Source: Kiritimatiellia bacterium (GTDB lineage: Bacteria; Verrucomicrobiota; Kiritimatiellia; CAIVKH01). Taken from it: a DNA stretch of 64,000 nucleotides. Made by a program: the position numbers and the translations under genes. Position 1 is the first letter of the stretch. Every line of letters begins with the position of its first letter. The notes under the pieces were generated by a model. That model was not told the origin of the DNA and ran no database searches. It was given only the letters and a program-made list of their open reading frames with translations. Positions 1 through 9,221 of this stretch are shown here, piece by piece. Location: the NCBI GenBank assembly GCA_023953695.1, contig JAMLJG010000004.1, forward strand, positions 62,001-126,000, given 5' to 3'.

Positions 1-2
1 TT

Positions 3-671
3 GTGGCGGCCGAGGCGTTGCAGTGTCCGACGTTGTATCAGTTCGGCTTTGGCGCGCACCGGATCGAGGGCATTGGCGACAAGCACATTCCCTGGGTGCA
101 CAACGTGCGCAACACAGACGCTGTGGCGGCGATTGACGACGAAGCCGTTATGCAGGTGATGCGTCTCTTCAATGAGCCGAACGGGAAGAAGCGTCTCGCG
201 GCGTGCGGTGTTTCGGAAGAGACGATTGAGGCGCTGAACATGGCGGGCATTTCTTCCATTTGCAACCTGATTGCCGCCATGAAGACGGCGGCCTATTACG
301 ACATGTCGTCGGACGATGTGCTGTTCTTCCCCATGACCGACTCGATGGAGATGTATGGGTCGCGCCTTGCGGAAATGAGGGCGGAGCACGGTGCCTTCAG
401 CGCGCGCCATGCGGATGCGGTCAAGTCGCGCTATCTCGACGGCAACACGATCGCTCACTTTCGCGAGTTGGGCTATGCGGATCGCAAGGCGCTGCACCAA
501 TTCAAATACTTCACCTGGATTGAGCAGCAGGGCAAGACCTCGGACGAGCTTCGTCAGTTGTGGGACGAATCGTTCTGGCAGGACATTTTCTCCTCCGCGC
601 GGGTTGCGGAGTGGGATCGGCAAATCCACGCATTCAATGAGGCGACGGGAGTGTTGAAAGAGCTGAGGTAA
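3..671 (+). CDS. PLP-dependent lyase/cysteine synthase-like protein, C-terminal part
   Basis: The frame is open at the left edge, so only the last ~222 residues are present and the first GTG is not a true start. The segment HRIEGIGDKHIPWVHN followed by NTD...AIDDE resembles the C-terminal half of fold-type II PLP enzymes annotated as cysteine synthase-like or PLP-dependent lyase/thiolase proteins, which often sit beside YgeY-type hydrolases. The stop codon overlaps the next start (TAATG), indicating translational coupling with the M20 hydrolase. The PLP-binding lysine would lie outside the window, so the exact substrate cannot be stated. The family assignment rests on remembered motif similarity and is moderate. 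Confidence 0.5.
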   Translation: MAAEALQCPTLYQFGFGAHRIEGIGDKHIPWVHNVRNTDAVAAIDDEAVMQVMRLFNEPNGKKRLAACGVSEETIEALNMAGISSICNLIAAMKTAAYYDMSSDDVLFFPMTDSMEMYGSRLAEMRAEHGAFSARHADAVKSRYLDGNTIAHFRELGYADRKALHQFKYFTWIEQQGKTSDELRQLWDESFWQDIFSSARVAEWDRQIHAFNEATGVLKELR

Positions 672-1864
672 TGATCATGAATATACTAGCTGAAGCGCGC
701 GCGCTGGAGCCCAAGCTCCTGCAGTTTATGAAGGACATCATTTCGATCAAGTCCTTGAGCAGTGAAGAGGGGCCGGTGGCCAAGCGTATTGAAGCCGAGA
801 TGAAGGCGCTCGGCTACGATCGCGTTCGAGTGGACAAGATGGGCAATGTTATCGGGCGGATGGGGAAGGGTCCGGTGCATATTGCTATTGATGGGCACAT
901 TGACACGGTGGATGTGGGCGATCGCAACGCGTGGAAGACCGACCCATTCAAGCCGATCGTCAAGAACGGCGTGTTGTACGGGCGGGGCACCAGCGATATG
1001 AAGGGCGGCGTGGCTGCGGCGGTCTATGCCGGGGCGCTGCTGAAAAAGATCGGCCTGCCGAAGAATGTATCCCTCTTCGTGACGGGAACGGTGCAGGAAG
1101 AGGACTGCGATGGTTTGTGCTGGCAGTATCTGGTGCGCGAGGAGAAATTGCGTCCGGCTGTCGTCGTTATCACCGAGCCGACGAGTCTGCGAATCTATCG
1201 CGGCCACCGCGGGCGGATGGAAATCGAGGTGGAGACCACGGGCGTTTCCTGCCATGGGTCCGCGCCGGAGCGCGGGGTGAACGCGATCTACAAAATGGCG
1301 AACATCATTAAGGACATTGAGCAGCTCAACGAGCGTCTGAAGCCGCGCAAGCCGCTGGGGAAGGGCACGGTGACCATCAGCCACATTCGCTCGCGCTCGC
1401 CGAGTCTATGCGCGGTGGCCGATGGCTGCGTCATTCATCTCGATCGCCGTTTGACGGTCGGAGAAACCGAGAAGGTTGCCGTGAATCAGATCAAGGCGCT
1501 CCCCTCGGTGAAGAAGGCAAGAGCTGTTGTTCGCGTCTTGGAATATGACACCCCCAGCTACACTGGATTGCGCTATCCGACGAAGAAGTATTTCCCCACG
1601 TGGGAGATGCCGGAGAGCACGCGGGAGGTGAAGAAGGCGCGGGAGGCGTACAAAGTTGTCTTCCAGGATGAGCCGGTTGTGGGCCACTGGGTGTTCAGCA
1701 CCAACGGGATTGCCACGGCGGGCATGCACGATATTCCCACGATCGGCTTTGGGCCGGGTCATGAACACATGGCCCATGCGCCGAATGAGTGTGTGGAAAT
1801 CGAGCATTTGACCCGCGCTTGTGCGTTCTATGCGGGTTTCGTGCGTGCCTACAGCGAGAAGTAG
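671..1864 (+). CDS. YgeY-like M20 family metallohydrolase (amidohydrolase/deacylase)
   Basis: A zinc-dependent M20 peptidase-family hydrolase of 397 residues. Metal-site motifs are GHIDTVD (His76, Asp78), GRGTSDMKGG (Asp109) and the EE pair near residues 143-144; a C-terminal GPGHEHMAHAPNE segment supplies a further His. The overall pattern matches YgeY-type hydrolases, which are linked to the ygeW/ygeX region and to selenium-dependent purine or amino-acid catabolism in other bacteria. The ATG at 671 overlaps the upstream stop; a second in-frame ATG at 677 is also possible. It forms a two-gene operon with the PLP enzyme, so the pair probably cleaves an acylated or carbamoylated amino-acid intermediate (inference). 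Confidence 0.75.
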   Translation: MIMNILAEARALEPKLLQFMKDIISIKSLSSEEGPVAKRIEAEMKALGYDRVRVDKMGNVIGRMGKGPVHIAIDGHIDTVDVGDRNAWKTDPFKPIVKNGVLYGRGTSDMKGGVAAAVYAGALLKKIGLPKNVSLFVTGTVQEEDCDGLCWQYLVREEKLRPAVVVITEPTSLRIYRGHRGRMEIEVETTGVSCHGSAPERGVNAIYKMANIIKDIEQLNERLKPRKPLGKGTVTISHIRSRSPSLCAVADGCVIHLDRRLTVGETEKVAVNQIKALPSVKKARAVVRVLEYDTPSYTGLRYPTKKYFPTWEMPESTREVKKAREAYKVVFQDEPVVGHWVFSTNGIATAGMHDIPTIGFGPGHEHMAHAPNECVEIEHLTRACAFYAGFVRAYSEK

Positions 1865-1894
1865 AATCGCCGCGCGAAAATGTTGGCGCTCTGC

Positions 1895-1924
1895 CTTTGG
1901 CAGCCCGCGTCAGGGCTGCCAGAG
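1895..1924. terminator. Hairpin between convergent ygeY-like gene and sppA
   Basis: A 12-bp stem (one G-T wobble), arms 1895-1906 and 1913-1924 with a 6-nt loop, lies where the two convergent genes end and overlaps the sppA stop codon. No T-tract follows on either strand, so it could be a bidirectional structural terminator or a 3' stabilising hairpin. Confidence 0.4.
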
Positions 1925-2944
1925 GTAGAGGAATCGCGAGCGGAGCTGCGAGAGCCAGTTCGCAGGCTGGATGGGGTTGCGAATGCTCATGAGCCATTTC
2001 TTGAAGTCAACCGGCTGTTCGTAGCGGATGACTTTCACGGAGTCCACGCCGAGCAGTTCTTTTGTCTTCTCCATCACATCTTCCCAGTAGCCAATTTGAT
2101 CCACAAGTTCGAGCGAGAGGGCTTGATCGGCGACGAAGATTCGCCCGTCGGCAATGGGCCGCAGCTCCTCCATGGGGATTTGGCGATTCTCCTGAACAAT
2201 ATCGAGGAAGTGTTCATACATCTTATTGATCATTCCCTGCAAAAGCTCGCGCTGCGAAGGATCCACATCGTTGAACGGGTTGAGGAGGTCCTTGTTCGCG
2301 CCTGATTTGATGGTGACATCGGAAATCCCGATCTTCTCGCTCAGCCCCTTCATGTTGATGGACTGCATGATGACGCCGATGGAACCGACCACGGTGGTGG
2401 GTTGCGCGATGATCCAGTCGCCCGCCATGGAGACGTAGTAGCCTCCGGAGGCGGCGAGGTCGCGCATGAAAATGATGACCACGCGGCCTTCAGCGCTGCT
2501 GCGGAACATCATGAGCGCGCGATAGATTTCGTCGCTGGCGGTGATTCCGCCCCCCGGCGAATCCACGTCAACAATGATCGCCTTCACGTCGTCGTCTGCC
2601 TGTGCGGCCCGGATTTGCGCGAGAGCGGAATCCACCATGTTCTGCCGCGGCGATAGGAATCCGCTCGATGCTTCGCGCATGATGATTCCTTCAACCGCGA
2701 TGCGGACGGCTTTCGTGGAGCCCTCGCCATAGGACCAAATTTCGGTGAAATGAGGGAATTCATCCACCCCGTGATCATGAGTCTTGGTCGGCCGGGCCAA
2801 TTTGTCTTTGAGCACCCGCGCGGTTGCCGCGTTCATGGCGAGGCTTCCGAGCAGGAGGAGCCCCAGCAAAATCGCGAGAACCCAGGCACAGCCGCAGCGA
2901 GAACGCCGGGATGCCACTGGAATAGGGGGAGGGGTAGAGTTCAT
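1910..2944 (-). CDS. sppA: Signal peptide peptidase SppA (S49 serine protease)
   Basis: A membrane-anchored serine protease that degrades cleaved signal peptides in the envelope. The ATG at 2944 (MNSTPPPIP...) is preferred over an upstream in-frame start because the extra 45 residues look unrelated to the family. An N-terminal transmembrane helix (WVLAILLGLLLLGSLAM) is followed by the S49 domain with the nucleophile Ser in DLAASGGYYVS (about residue 166) and the general-base Lys in KSGANKDLLNPF (about residue 218), the dyad used by SppA. At 344 residues it is the short, single-domain form. It is the last gene of a minus-strand run with the DoxX-like and GH13 genes; gaps of 66-83 bp make co-transcription possible. 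Confidence 0.9.
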   Translation of the reverse strand: MNSTPPPIPVASRRSRCGCAWVLAILLGLLLLGSLAMNAATARVLKDKLARPTKTHDHGVDEFPHFTEIWSYGEGSTKAVRIAVEGIIMREASSGFLSPRQNMVDSALAQIRAAQADDDVKAIIVDVDSPGGGITASDEIYRALMMFRSSAEGRVVIIFMRDLAASGGYYVSMAGDWIIAQPTTVVGSIGVIMQSINMKGLSEKIGISDVTIKSGANKDLLNPFNDVDPSQRELLQGMINKMYEHFLDIVQENRQIPMEELRPIADGRIFVADQALSLELVDQIGYWEDVMEKTKELLGVDSVKVIRYEQPVDFKKWLMSIRNPIQPANWLSQLRSRFLYLWQP

Positions 2945-3011
2945 GCGGACATGCTTACCGGCCGCCCGTCCGTTTGCAAGGCAGCAGTGAGGGACTCTGC
3001 CCTGTTTGAGG

Positions 3012-3416
3012 TCAACCCTCGCTCGCCTTGCGCTGCACGCGAAAACGGCCTGCGCCGAGGAAGAACACCGCCAAAGCACCGAGCGTAAAAAGCGCGGGTA
3101 GTTCGATGGCCCAAGCGCCTGATTTCGAGAGCTTCAGAATGTCGCCGGAGTGCGCCAACCCGACCGCCACGATCATGTTGAAGACGATGACCAGCGCCGC
3201 AGGGCGAACCAGGATTCCGAGAATCAGCAGAATTGGCGCGACCGCTTCCCCGACATAGACGCCCCAGGCCATGAATCCCGGGAGATTCGCTTTGCCCAGC
3301 ATGCCTTCGATGCCAGCCAAGCCGCCCGACTTCATTTTCGCAATGCCGTGCAACAGGAGGAGTACACCCACCGACAAGCGGAGGATCAGTTTTCCAATGT
3401 CTTCAGAGTTGCGCAT
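3012..3416 (-). CDS. DoxX family membrane protein
   Basis: A 134-residue integral membrane protein with four predicted hydrophobic segments (LILRLSVGVLLLLHG, APILLILGILV, AALVIVFNMIVAVGLA, LFTLGALAVFFLGAG). The LRL...GxLLLxHGxxK N-terminus, the EAVAPILL segment and the length fit the DoxX/DoxD-like family (PF07681). These proteins are linked to quinone or thiol oxidation in some organisms but have no settled function. It lies between the GH13 and sppA genes on the same strand. The ATG at 3416 is the natural start, MRNSEDIGKLILRL. Confidence 0.8.
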   Translation of the reverse strand: MRNSEDIGKLILRLSVGVLLLLHGIAKMKSGGLAGIEGMLGKANLPGFMAWGVYVGEAVAPILLILGILVRPAALVIVFNMIVAVGLAHSGDILKLSKSGAWAIELPALFTLGALAVFFLGAGRFRVQRKASEG

Positions 3417-3499
3417 ATTTCTTGCTCCTTGTCTTGGGGATTGGTCAGATGAATCGTCAAAACTTTACTGGTTGGCGCGTCTGTTTTTGCTTCTCGCAC

Positions 3500-5002
3500 T
3501 CAGGGTTGACGAACGGCGATCGCGGAGAAGGCGGGCAGGATGTCTCCCCGCAATCCGCCAAAGAGGGGGGCGCCTGCGAACTGAGCGCTGTTCCTCAATT
3601 GGCGGTCTTCCGGGCCTAGATTGATTGCGCAATGCAGCACGGATTTCCCGCGCTTGCGCGCGAAGGCGACGACCGAGCGCTGGCTCGGCGCGCAGTTTTC
3701 GCCCGCATCGAGCAGCGCGAACGTGCCGAGTGAGAGTTCTTTGTTCTCTTTTCGGAGGCGAATCAGGCTTTGGAAGAGCGCATAGATCGCCGCGCGTTCG
3801 GCCGGGTCGCGAGCAAAGGAGTTGCCTTCGAATTCCACGGATTCTTGCTCGCGCACGGTTTGGCCGCAGAGAATGCGACGCCGTTTGCCGATCGGATTCA
3901 TCCGGTCGTGAATGGGGGGGCGATTCGTCGCGCCAAACTCTTCGCCGGTCAGAATGAACGGCAATGTGCGAGGCGCCATAAAAACGAGCATATTGATTGC
4001 TTTTGTGGCCTCCGGGCCGAAGAGATAGAAGCCGCGCCCTTCGTCGTGGTTGTCCGAATAGCGAGCCACCCAAGGCGCGCCCGCTTTGCGGTATTTTTGC
4101 TCGTAGTTTAGGAGTGCGCGCTCGAACGCTCCGGCCATTCCGGAGCTGAGGAAGGCATCGTATCGGTCTTTGAAGTCGTGATTGGTTTCGAGGTCCGCCG
4201 CGGGGACGATGGTCGAGCGGCCCTCTTCGGTGATGCCGTAGAGGAGGGAGCAGACTTTGTAGAAGTCGTCGTCGTATGCCGCATTGATGCCGCGCTCGAA
4301 CAGGTCCACGTTGTTTCCAATGCCGTAGCATTCGGCGAGAAACAGCAGTTCGCGCGAGGCGTGGCGCGCGTGCAGTTGGGGCATGGCTTCGTTCCAGAAG
4401 GATTTGTCGTTGATGAAGTGCGCCATATCGAGGCGGAACCCGTCAATGCCGTCGGGTTGTCCTTTTGCATCGGCGCCGAGGAAGCTCAGCCAGAAGTCGT
4501 AGATCGCGAGCATTTCGCGGCGGAGAGCGGGTTGGGTGTAGTCGAGCTTTGCCGTGTCTGACCAGTCGCAGTCAAAGAATATCTCGCCAGCGTCTGTCTT
4601 GACGTAGAACTCGGGGTGGGACTCTGTCCACACATTGTCGCGGCTGGTGTGGTTGGGGGTGATGTCGAAAATGACCTTGAAGCCGAGCTTGTGGGCTTTG
4701 CGGACGAGGTCCTTCATCTCGTCGAGCGTGCCATATTCCGGTTCGATCGCGCGGAAATCGCGGATGGAATAGGGCGAGCCGATTCCTTTGCGGAAGGCGT
4801 TGCCGATCGGGTAGGGCGGCATGAAGTAGAGGACATTTGCGCCGAGTTTCTTGATGGCGGGGAGGTTTCGGGTGGTGTAGGCCAGTGGCGATTCGGTCAG
4901 CGGCTTTTCCTTTGCCGCCTCAATGGCGTTTCGCGGCTCGCGCATGGCGAGGCCCCGGAGGTTGATCTGATAAATGACGGCCGAGGAAATCCAGTGTTTC
5001 AT
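3500..5002 (-). CDS. Alpha-amylase family glycoside hydrolase (GH13)
   Basis: A 500-residue (beta/alpha)8-barrel enzyme acting on alpha-glucosidic linkages. The four GH13 regions are visible: DITPNH (region I), GFRLDMAHF with the nucleophile Asp (region II), LFLAECYG with the acid/base Glu (region III) and YSDNHDEGR (region IV). The N-terminus WISSAVIYQINLRG is the usual start of the catalytic domain, so the ATG at 5002 is chosen over an upstream in-frame start 37 codons earlier. No signal peptide is seen, suggesting cytoplasmic maltodextrin, sucrose or trehalose processing. The substrate cannot be fixed from motifs. It is divergent from queG, with a 7-bp-stem hairpin (5048-5065) in the space between. 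Confidence 0.85.
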   Translation of the reverse strand: MKHWISSAVIYQINLRGLAMREPRNAIEAAKEKPLTESPLAYTTRNLPAIKKLGANVLYFMPPYPIGNAFRKGIGSPYSIRDFRAIEPEYGTLDEMKDLVRKAHKLGFKVIFDITPNHTSRDNVWTESHPEFYVKTDAGEIFFDCDWSDTAKLDYTQPALRREMLAIYDFWLSFLGADAKGQPDGIDGFRLDMAHFINDKSFWNEAMPQLHARHASRELLFLAECYGIGNNVDLFERGINAAYDDDFYKVCSLLYGITEEGRSTIVPAADLETNHDFKDRYDAFLSSGMAGAFERALLNYEQKYRKAGAPWVARYSDNHDEGRGFYLFGPEATKAINMLVFMAPRTLPFILTGEEFGATNRPPIHDRMNPIGKRRRILCGQTVREQESVEFEGNSFARDPAERAAIYALFQSLIRLRKENKELSLGTFALLDAGENCAPSQRSVVAFARKRGKSVLHCAINLGPEDRQLRNSAQFAGAPLFGGLRGDILPAFSAIAVRQP

Positions 5003-5111
5003 GGGAGCAAACCGTATCGGTTTCGGATGCGCGCGACAAGCGCATAGCGCACCGGTCGCGGTGCGGCGAATGTCTCGATTTATCGTGAGGGAGGAGTAGA
5101 GTGTCGGGGTC

Positions 5112-6161
5112 ATGCTTACTGCTGAGAAGGTGAAGGCTCGGGCGCTGGAGCTGGGCTTCGACGTCGTGGGTGTTGCGCGCGCGGGGCGCGCGCCGGGGGC
5201 AGAGGCGTTCCTGAATTGGCTCGAAAAGGGCTACTATGCCGACATGGCGTGGATCGCTAAGAACCCGGAGCGCCGGAGCGATATTCGAAATGTCGTGGAG
5301 GGCGCGCGCTCTGTCGTCAGCGTCGGTCTTTCCTATTTTGTTACCGATCCACCGACTGACGTGTGGAATGATCCTCTGCGCGGGCGCATTGCTCGCTATG
5401 CATGGGGCCGGGATTATCACGACGACATGACGCCGCGCCTGCGCGAATTGGCCGCATGGATCGAGTCGGAGAGCGGGCGGCCGGTTTCAAACCGCGCCTA
5501 TGTGGACACGGGTCCAGTATTGGAGGGTGAATGGGCGGTTCAAGCGGGACTCGGTTTCCAAGGGAAGCACACCTTGATGATCAGCCCGGAGTGGGGGTCC
5601 TATCTCTTTCTTGGCGAGATTTTGCTCGATCTGGAGCTTGAGCCGGATCCAGTGGGCGGCGAAAGCCGGGGCACGTGCGGTTCGTGTCGGCGTTGCCAGG
5701 ATGCGTGTCCGACACACGCCTTTCCGGCGCCGTACATCCTCGATAGTCGGCTGTGTATTTCGTATCTGACGATTGAACACCGGGGCGCGATTCCGGAGGC
5801 GCTGCGCACGAAAATGCGGAATTGGATTTACGGTTGCGACGAGTGCCAGATGGCCTGTCCGTGGGTGAAGCAATTCTCGAAACCCGGGAATATGCGCTTC
5901 TTGAAGTACGATGTGAATTGGGCCGCGCCGTCGTTGGTTGAACTGTTGCAACTGGATGATCAAGCGTTCCGCGATCGCTTTCGCAAGTCACCGATTCCGC
6001 GAACGAAGCGACGCGGATTTTTGCGCAACGTCTGCATTGCGCTGGGGAATTCTAGGCAACCCGATGTCGCGATCCCTGCACTTGAGAAGGTGCTGACCGA
6101 TCCAGAACCGCTTATTCGCGAGCACGCGGAGTGGGCGATTCAGCGCTTGCGAGCGGAGTGA
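5112..6161 (+). CDS. queG: Epoxyqueuosine reductase QueG
   Basis: A cobalamin-dependent iron-sulfur enzyme that reduces epoxyqueuosine to queuosine in tRNA, the last step of queuosine synthesis. The 349-residue product has the N-terminal DUF1730-type region (KNPERRSDIRNVVEGARSVVSVGLSYF and the RYAWGRDYHD segment) and two 4Fe-4S motifs, CGSCRRCQDACPT and CDECQMACPW, followed by a C-terminal HEAT-like tail (IPALEKVLTDPEPLIREHAEWAI). The RIARYAWGRDYH motif is diagnostic for the family. It ends only 7 bp from the convergent apbE stop. No queuosine-pathway partner is in the window. Confidence 0.92.
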   Translation: MLTAEKVKARALELGFDVVGVARAGRAPGAEAFLNWLEKGYYADMAWIAKNPERRSDIRNVVEGARSVVSVGLSYFVTDPPTDVWNDPLRGRIARYAWGRDYHDDMTPRLRELAAWIESESGRPVSNRAYVDTGPVLEGEWAVQAGLGFQGKHTLMISPEWGSYLFLGEILLDLELEPDPVGGESRGTCGSCRRCQDACPTHAFPAPYILDSRLCISYLTIEHRGAIPEALRTKMRNWIYGCDECQMACPWVKQFSKPGNMRFLKYDVNWAAPSLVELLQLDDQAFRDRFRKSPIPRTKRRGFLRNVCIALGNSRQPDVAIPALEKVLTDPEPLIREHAEWAIQRLRAE

Positions 6162-6168
6162 ATGCGCC

Positions 6169-7278
6169 TCAGCGAGCTTGGGCTGAAAAAGGCTCCAGGT
6201 TTGGCTCGTAGCCTGTGCGTTCAGTGAGGCCGGGGGTGGCGATTTCGCGGAAGGTGTTTTCGGCCTCGCGCATGATGAAGAGCGCTTCGGCATCGGTGTG
6301 TTGGGCGAGCCACGGAATGCCTTCCTCGGGCCCCATGACGGACAACGTGGTGGCGAGCGCATCGGCCCATGTGCCGCTGTTGGCGACCACGGTGACGCTG
6401 GCCACGCGGCTCGTGGTGGGTTTGCCGATGCGCGGATCGAAGATGTGGGAATAGGCTGTTCCGTCGCTGGCCAGCACATAGTTGCGATAATCGCCGGAGG
6501 TCGCGACGCTGCCATCGGTGACCGCGAATACCGCTTCGATGTTTTCGCCGGGATCGGCGTCGTATAGCGGGCGATCTATGCCGATGCGCCAGGGGCCGCC
6601 CGTCGCGTTGTGGCCGCCCACGACAATTTCGCCGCCGACATCCACGTAGATATTGGTGAGATCGCGAGCGCGGAGGAGTTCGGCAATGAGTTGTGCCGCA
6701 TAGCCCGGCGCGATGGCGTTGAAGACGATTTGGAGGCCGGGGACCGCCTTTTGGAGTTGGTTGGACGAGGTGACGGAGAGGAGTTGATAGCCGCAGAGCG
6801 CGCGCGCAGCGGCTTCGCTCTCGGGGGTTGGGACGTGCTTGGGTCCCGTGCGACCAAAGCCCCAGGCATCGAAGAGAGGGCTGAATGTGACGTCGAACGC
6901 GCCCGCGGAAGCGCGGCTAATTTCGAGCGATAGACTGGCGAGTTCGGCGAGATGGGCGGGCACGGTGATGGGCGCGAGACTTGCGCTGGCGTTGAATTGC
7001 GAGAGGGCGCTGTCGGTTTTCCATGTCGAAAGTTCGTTGTCGAGTTGGGCGAGGAGTGTGTGGATATCGCTCTTGATGGCCTCGAAGTCCGGCGTCTTGA
7101 GATCGCCGGCGACGATTTGGATGCCGAAGGTGGAGCCGAAGATTTGGCCGTCATACACCCACTTGGAAGCCTGCTTGGCGCGATCGCGGTGGGTGGTGTA
7201 GGCAAAGAAGGCCGCGAGGACGGCGAGGACCCAGAGCGCTTTGAGCGGATGGAAGCGGCGTGGTTGAAGCATTTTCAT
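6169..7278 (-). CDS. apbE: FAD:protein FMN transferase ApbE
   Basis: Transfers FMN from FAD to a threonine of target proteins on the outer side of the membrane. The 369-residue protein starts with a single transmembrane helix (LWVLAVLAAFFAYTT) and no lipobox. The ApbE domain shows GSTFGIQIV, LDNELSTWKTDS, the DVGGEIVVGGHN loop and SVATSGDYRNY...YSHIFDPRIGKP, which bind FAD and metal. It is the last gene of the nqr cluster, 86 bp after nqrF, where it would flavinylate NqrB and NqrC; both carry the target motif here. Two close ATGs (7278 and 7272) are possible starts. Confidence 0.92.
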   Translation of the reverse strand: MKMLQPRRFHPLKALWVLAVLAAFFAYTTHRDRAKQASKWVYDGQIFGSTFGIQIVAGDLKTPDFEAIKSDIHTLLAQLDNELSTWKTDSALSQFNASASLAPITVPAHLAELASLSLEISRASAGAFDVTFSPLFDAWGFGRTGPKHVPTPESEAAARALCGYQLLSVTSSNQLQKAVPGLQIVFNAIAPGYAAQLIAELLRARDLTNIYVDVGGEIVVGGHNATGGPWRIGIDRPLYDADPGENIEAVFAVTDGSVATSGDYRNYVLASDGTAYSHIFDPRIGKPTTSRVASVTVVANSGTWADALATTLSVMGPEEGIPWLAQHTDAEALFIMREAENTFREIATPGLTERTGYEPNLEPFSAQAR

Positions 7279-7364
7279 GGCGGGTTCTGCGCTGGGTTAA
7301 ATAGACGCGGGCTTTCGATTCGCGCGGCGCAGGGGCAGCGTGAATGGAAAGCCCGTGTGCGGAG

Positions 7365-8588
7365 TTAGAATTCGTCGTATGCGATTTGCTCTTTTTCGAC
7401 CCCGAGGTCGTAGAGCATTTTGTTGACCGCGGCGATCATCGGCGGCGGGCCGCAAAGATAGTATTCGACCTCGCTTGGGTCGGGGTGTGTCTTGAGGTAG
7501 TTGTCGAGCAAGACCTGGTGAATGAAGCCCTTGTAGCCGCTCCAATTGTCTTCCGGCTGCGGCTCGCTGAGCGCGACGTTGAACTGGAAGTTCGGGAATT
7601 CCTTTTCGATCGCGCGGAAGTCTTCCTCGTAGAACATTTCGCGAGAGGAGCGCGCGCCATACCAGAAGGAGACTTTGCGGTTCGTCTTCTTTGTGTGGAA
7701 GAGGTCGAAGATGTGACTGCGGAGGGGCGCCATGCCGGCGCCACCGCCGATGTAGATCATTTCCTTGTCGGTGTCTTTGGCGAAGAACTCGCCGAAGGGA
7801 CCGCTGATCCAGACCTTGTCGCCGGGCTTGAGGTTGAAAATGTAGCTCGATGCGATGCCGGGCTTGATGTCCGGCATTTTGGGCGGCGGGGTGGCGATGC
7901 GGACATTGAGCATCACCATATTGCCTTCGGCCGGGTGGTTGCCCATGGAATAGGCGCGGAAAGCAGGTTCGTCGTTAGAGCAGGTGAGGTCGAAGAGTTT
8001 GAAGCGCTCCCACGCGTCGCGGAACTTTTCTTCAATCGCGAATTCGCTGAACTTCAGGGAGTACTTTGGAATGTCAATTTGGATGTAGCCGCCCGCCTTG
8101 AAGTTGAGGTCCACACCGGGGGGCAAGTCCACGATGAACTCTTTGATGAAGGTTGCGACGTTGCGGTTGGAGCGCACTGTGCCTTCGAATTTCTTGATCT
8201 CCAGTACGTCGTCGGGGACGTGGATTTTGAGGTCGTTTTTGACTTTGAGCTGGCAGGCGAGACGCTGACCTTCTTTGGCGGCCTGCTTATTGATGTGGCC
8301 CGTTTCCGTCGGGAGAATGGAGCCACCGCCGGATTCCACGTTGCATTTGCACATGGCGCAGGTTCCGCCGCCGCCGCAGGCGGAAGGCAAAAAGATTTTT
8401 TGGTCTGCGAGCGAGGACAGCAGGCTCTTGCCCGGTTGGACTTCGAGCACTTTTGCGCCGTGATTGATGTCAATTTTTACCGTGCCAGAGGGCGCGAGTT
8501 TTTTCGATGCCCAGATGATGCCGAACACCAGCAGCAAAATGACGCCGGTGAAGACGGCAACGCTTGTTACAACGTAGATGATATCCAT
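7365..8588 (-). CDS. nqrF: Na+-translocating NADH:quinone reductase subunit F
   Basis: The electron-input subunit: it oxidises NADH via FAD and passes electrons through a 2Fe-2S cluster into the Na+ pump. The 407-residue protein has an N-terminal transmembrane helix, a ferredoxin domain with [12 protein letters not shown] and a distal Cys in LACQLKV, an FAD-binding RAYSMGN motif and an NADH-binding region ([24 protein letters not shown]), ending in the family-typical YDEF. Length and domain order match NqrF. It is preceded by an AAGG ribosome-binding site and lies 9 bp after nqrE. Confidence 0.95.
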   Translation of the reverse strand: MDIIYVVTSVAVFTGVILLLVFGIIWASKKLAPSGTVKIDINHGAKVLEVQPGKSLLSSLADQKIFLPSACGGGGTCAMCKCNVESGGGSILPTETGHINKQAAKEGQRLACQLKVKNDLKIHVPDDVLEIKKFEGTVRSNRNVATFIKEFIVDLPPGVDLNFKAGGYIQIDIPKYSLKFSEFAIEEKFRDAWERFKLFDLTCSNDEPAFRAYSMGNHPAEGNMVMLNVRIATPPPKMPDIKPGIASSYIFNLKPGDKVWISGPFGEFFAKDTDKEMIYIGGGAGMAPLRSHIFDLFHTKKTNRKVSFWYGARSSREMFYEEDFRAIEKEFPNFQFNVALSEPQPEDNWSGYKGFIHQVLLDNYLKTHPDPSEVEYYLCGPPPMIAAVNKMLYDLGVEKEQIAYDEF

Positions 8589-8597
8589 GGCAGTGCC

Positions 8598-9212
8598 TTA
8601 TAGATCAATACCCGTGAAACTCATGAAGCCCAGCGCCATCAGGCCGGTGACGATCATGGTGATGCCCAACCCTTTGAGGCCGTCCGGCACGTTCGAGTAG
8701 CGCAGCTTCTTGCGAATGGTCGAGAGCGCGACGATGGCTAGAGCCCAGCCGCCACCGGAGGAGAGGCCGTAGACAATCGTTTCGGGGAAGGTGTAGGAGC
8801 GCTCTGCCATGAATAGGGATCCGCCGAGGATTGCGCAGTTCACCGCGATGAGGGGGAGGAAAATGCCGAGCGAAGTATAGAGCTTTGGCACATATTTATC
8901 CAGCGTCATTTCCACAATCTGCGTCATGAACGCGATGGTGGAGATGAAGGTGATGAAGGTGAGAAAGGAGAGGTCGAGGCTGGCGACGCCGGGAATGCCT
9001 GTCCATGCCAGGGCGCCCGGTTTGAGCAGATAGTTCAGGATGAGCCAGTTGACCGGCACGGTGATGGTCTGAACGAAGATGACGGCGAGGCCGAGGCCGG
9101 TGGCCGTTTCCACCTTCTTGGAACAGGCCAAGAAGGAGCACATGCCCAAAAAGGTCGAGAGCAGAATGTTCTCGATGAAGATATTCTTGATGGCGAGGTC
9201 AATGTAGTGCAT
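8598..9212 (-). CDS. nqrE: Na+-translocating NADH:quinone reductase subunit E
   Basis: A 204-residue hydrophobic subunit with about six transmembrane helices, paired with NqrD in the membrane core that holds an iron centre. Family-typical segments are the N-terminal [27 protein letters not shown] and the [34 protein letters not shown] type region; the Cys residues in MCSFLAC and VNCAI correspond to the conserved metal-ligating cysteines. It sits in the uninterrupted nqrA-F order with a 9-bp gap on both sides and an AAGGA Shine-Dalgarno. Confidence 0.95.
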   Translation of the reverse strand: MHYIDLAIKNIFIENILLSTFLGMCSFLACSKKVETATGLGLAVIFVQTITVPVNWLILNYLLKPGALAWTGIPGVASLDLSFLTFITFISTIAFMTQIVEMTLDKYVPKLYTSLGIFLPLIAVNCAILGGSLFMAERSYTFPETIVYGLSSGGGWALAIVALSTIRKKLRYSNVPDGLKGLGITMIVTGLMALGFMSFTGIDL

Positions 9213-9221
9213 GGCGCGTCC

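Noticed and set aside
3465..4331. A 288-codon minus-strand frame overlapping the GH13 gene
   Set aside because: Same strand but different frame; Arg-rich, no GH13 motif, and overlaps conserved catalytic regions of the real gene.
5048..5065. 7-bp hairpin between the GH13 gene and queG
   Set aside because: Short, GC-rich and not clearly placed relative to a promoter or ribosome-binding site; kept only as a remark in the GH13 entry.
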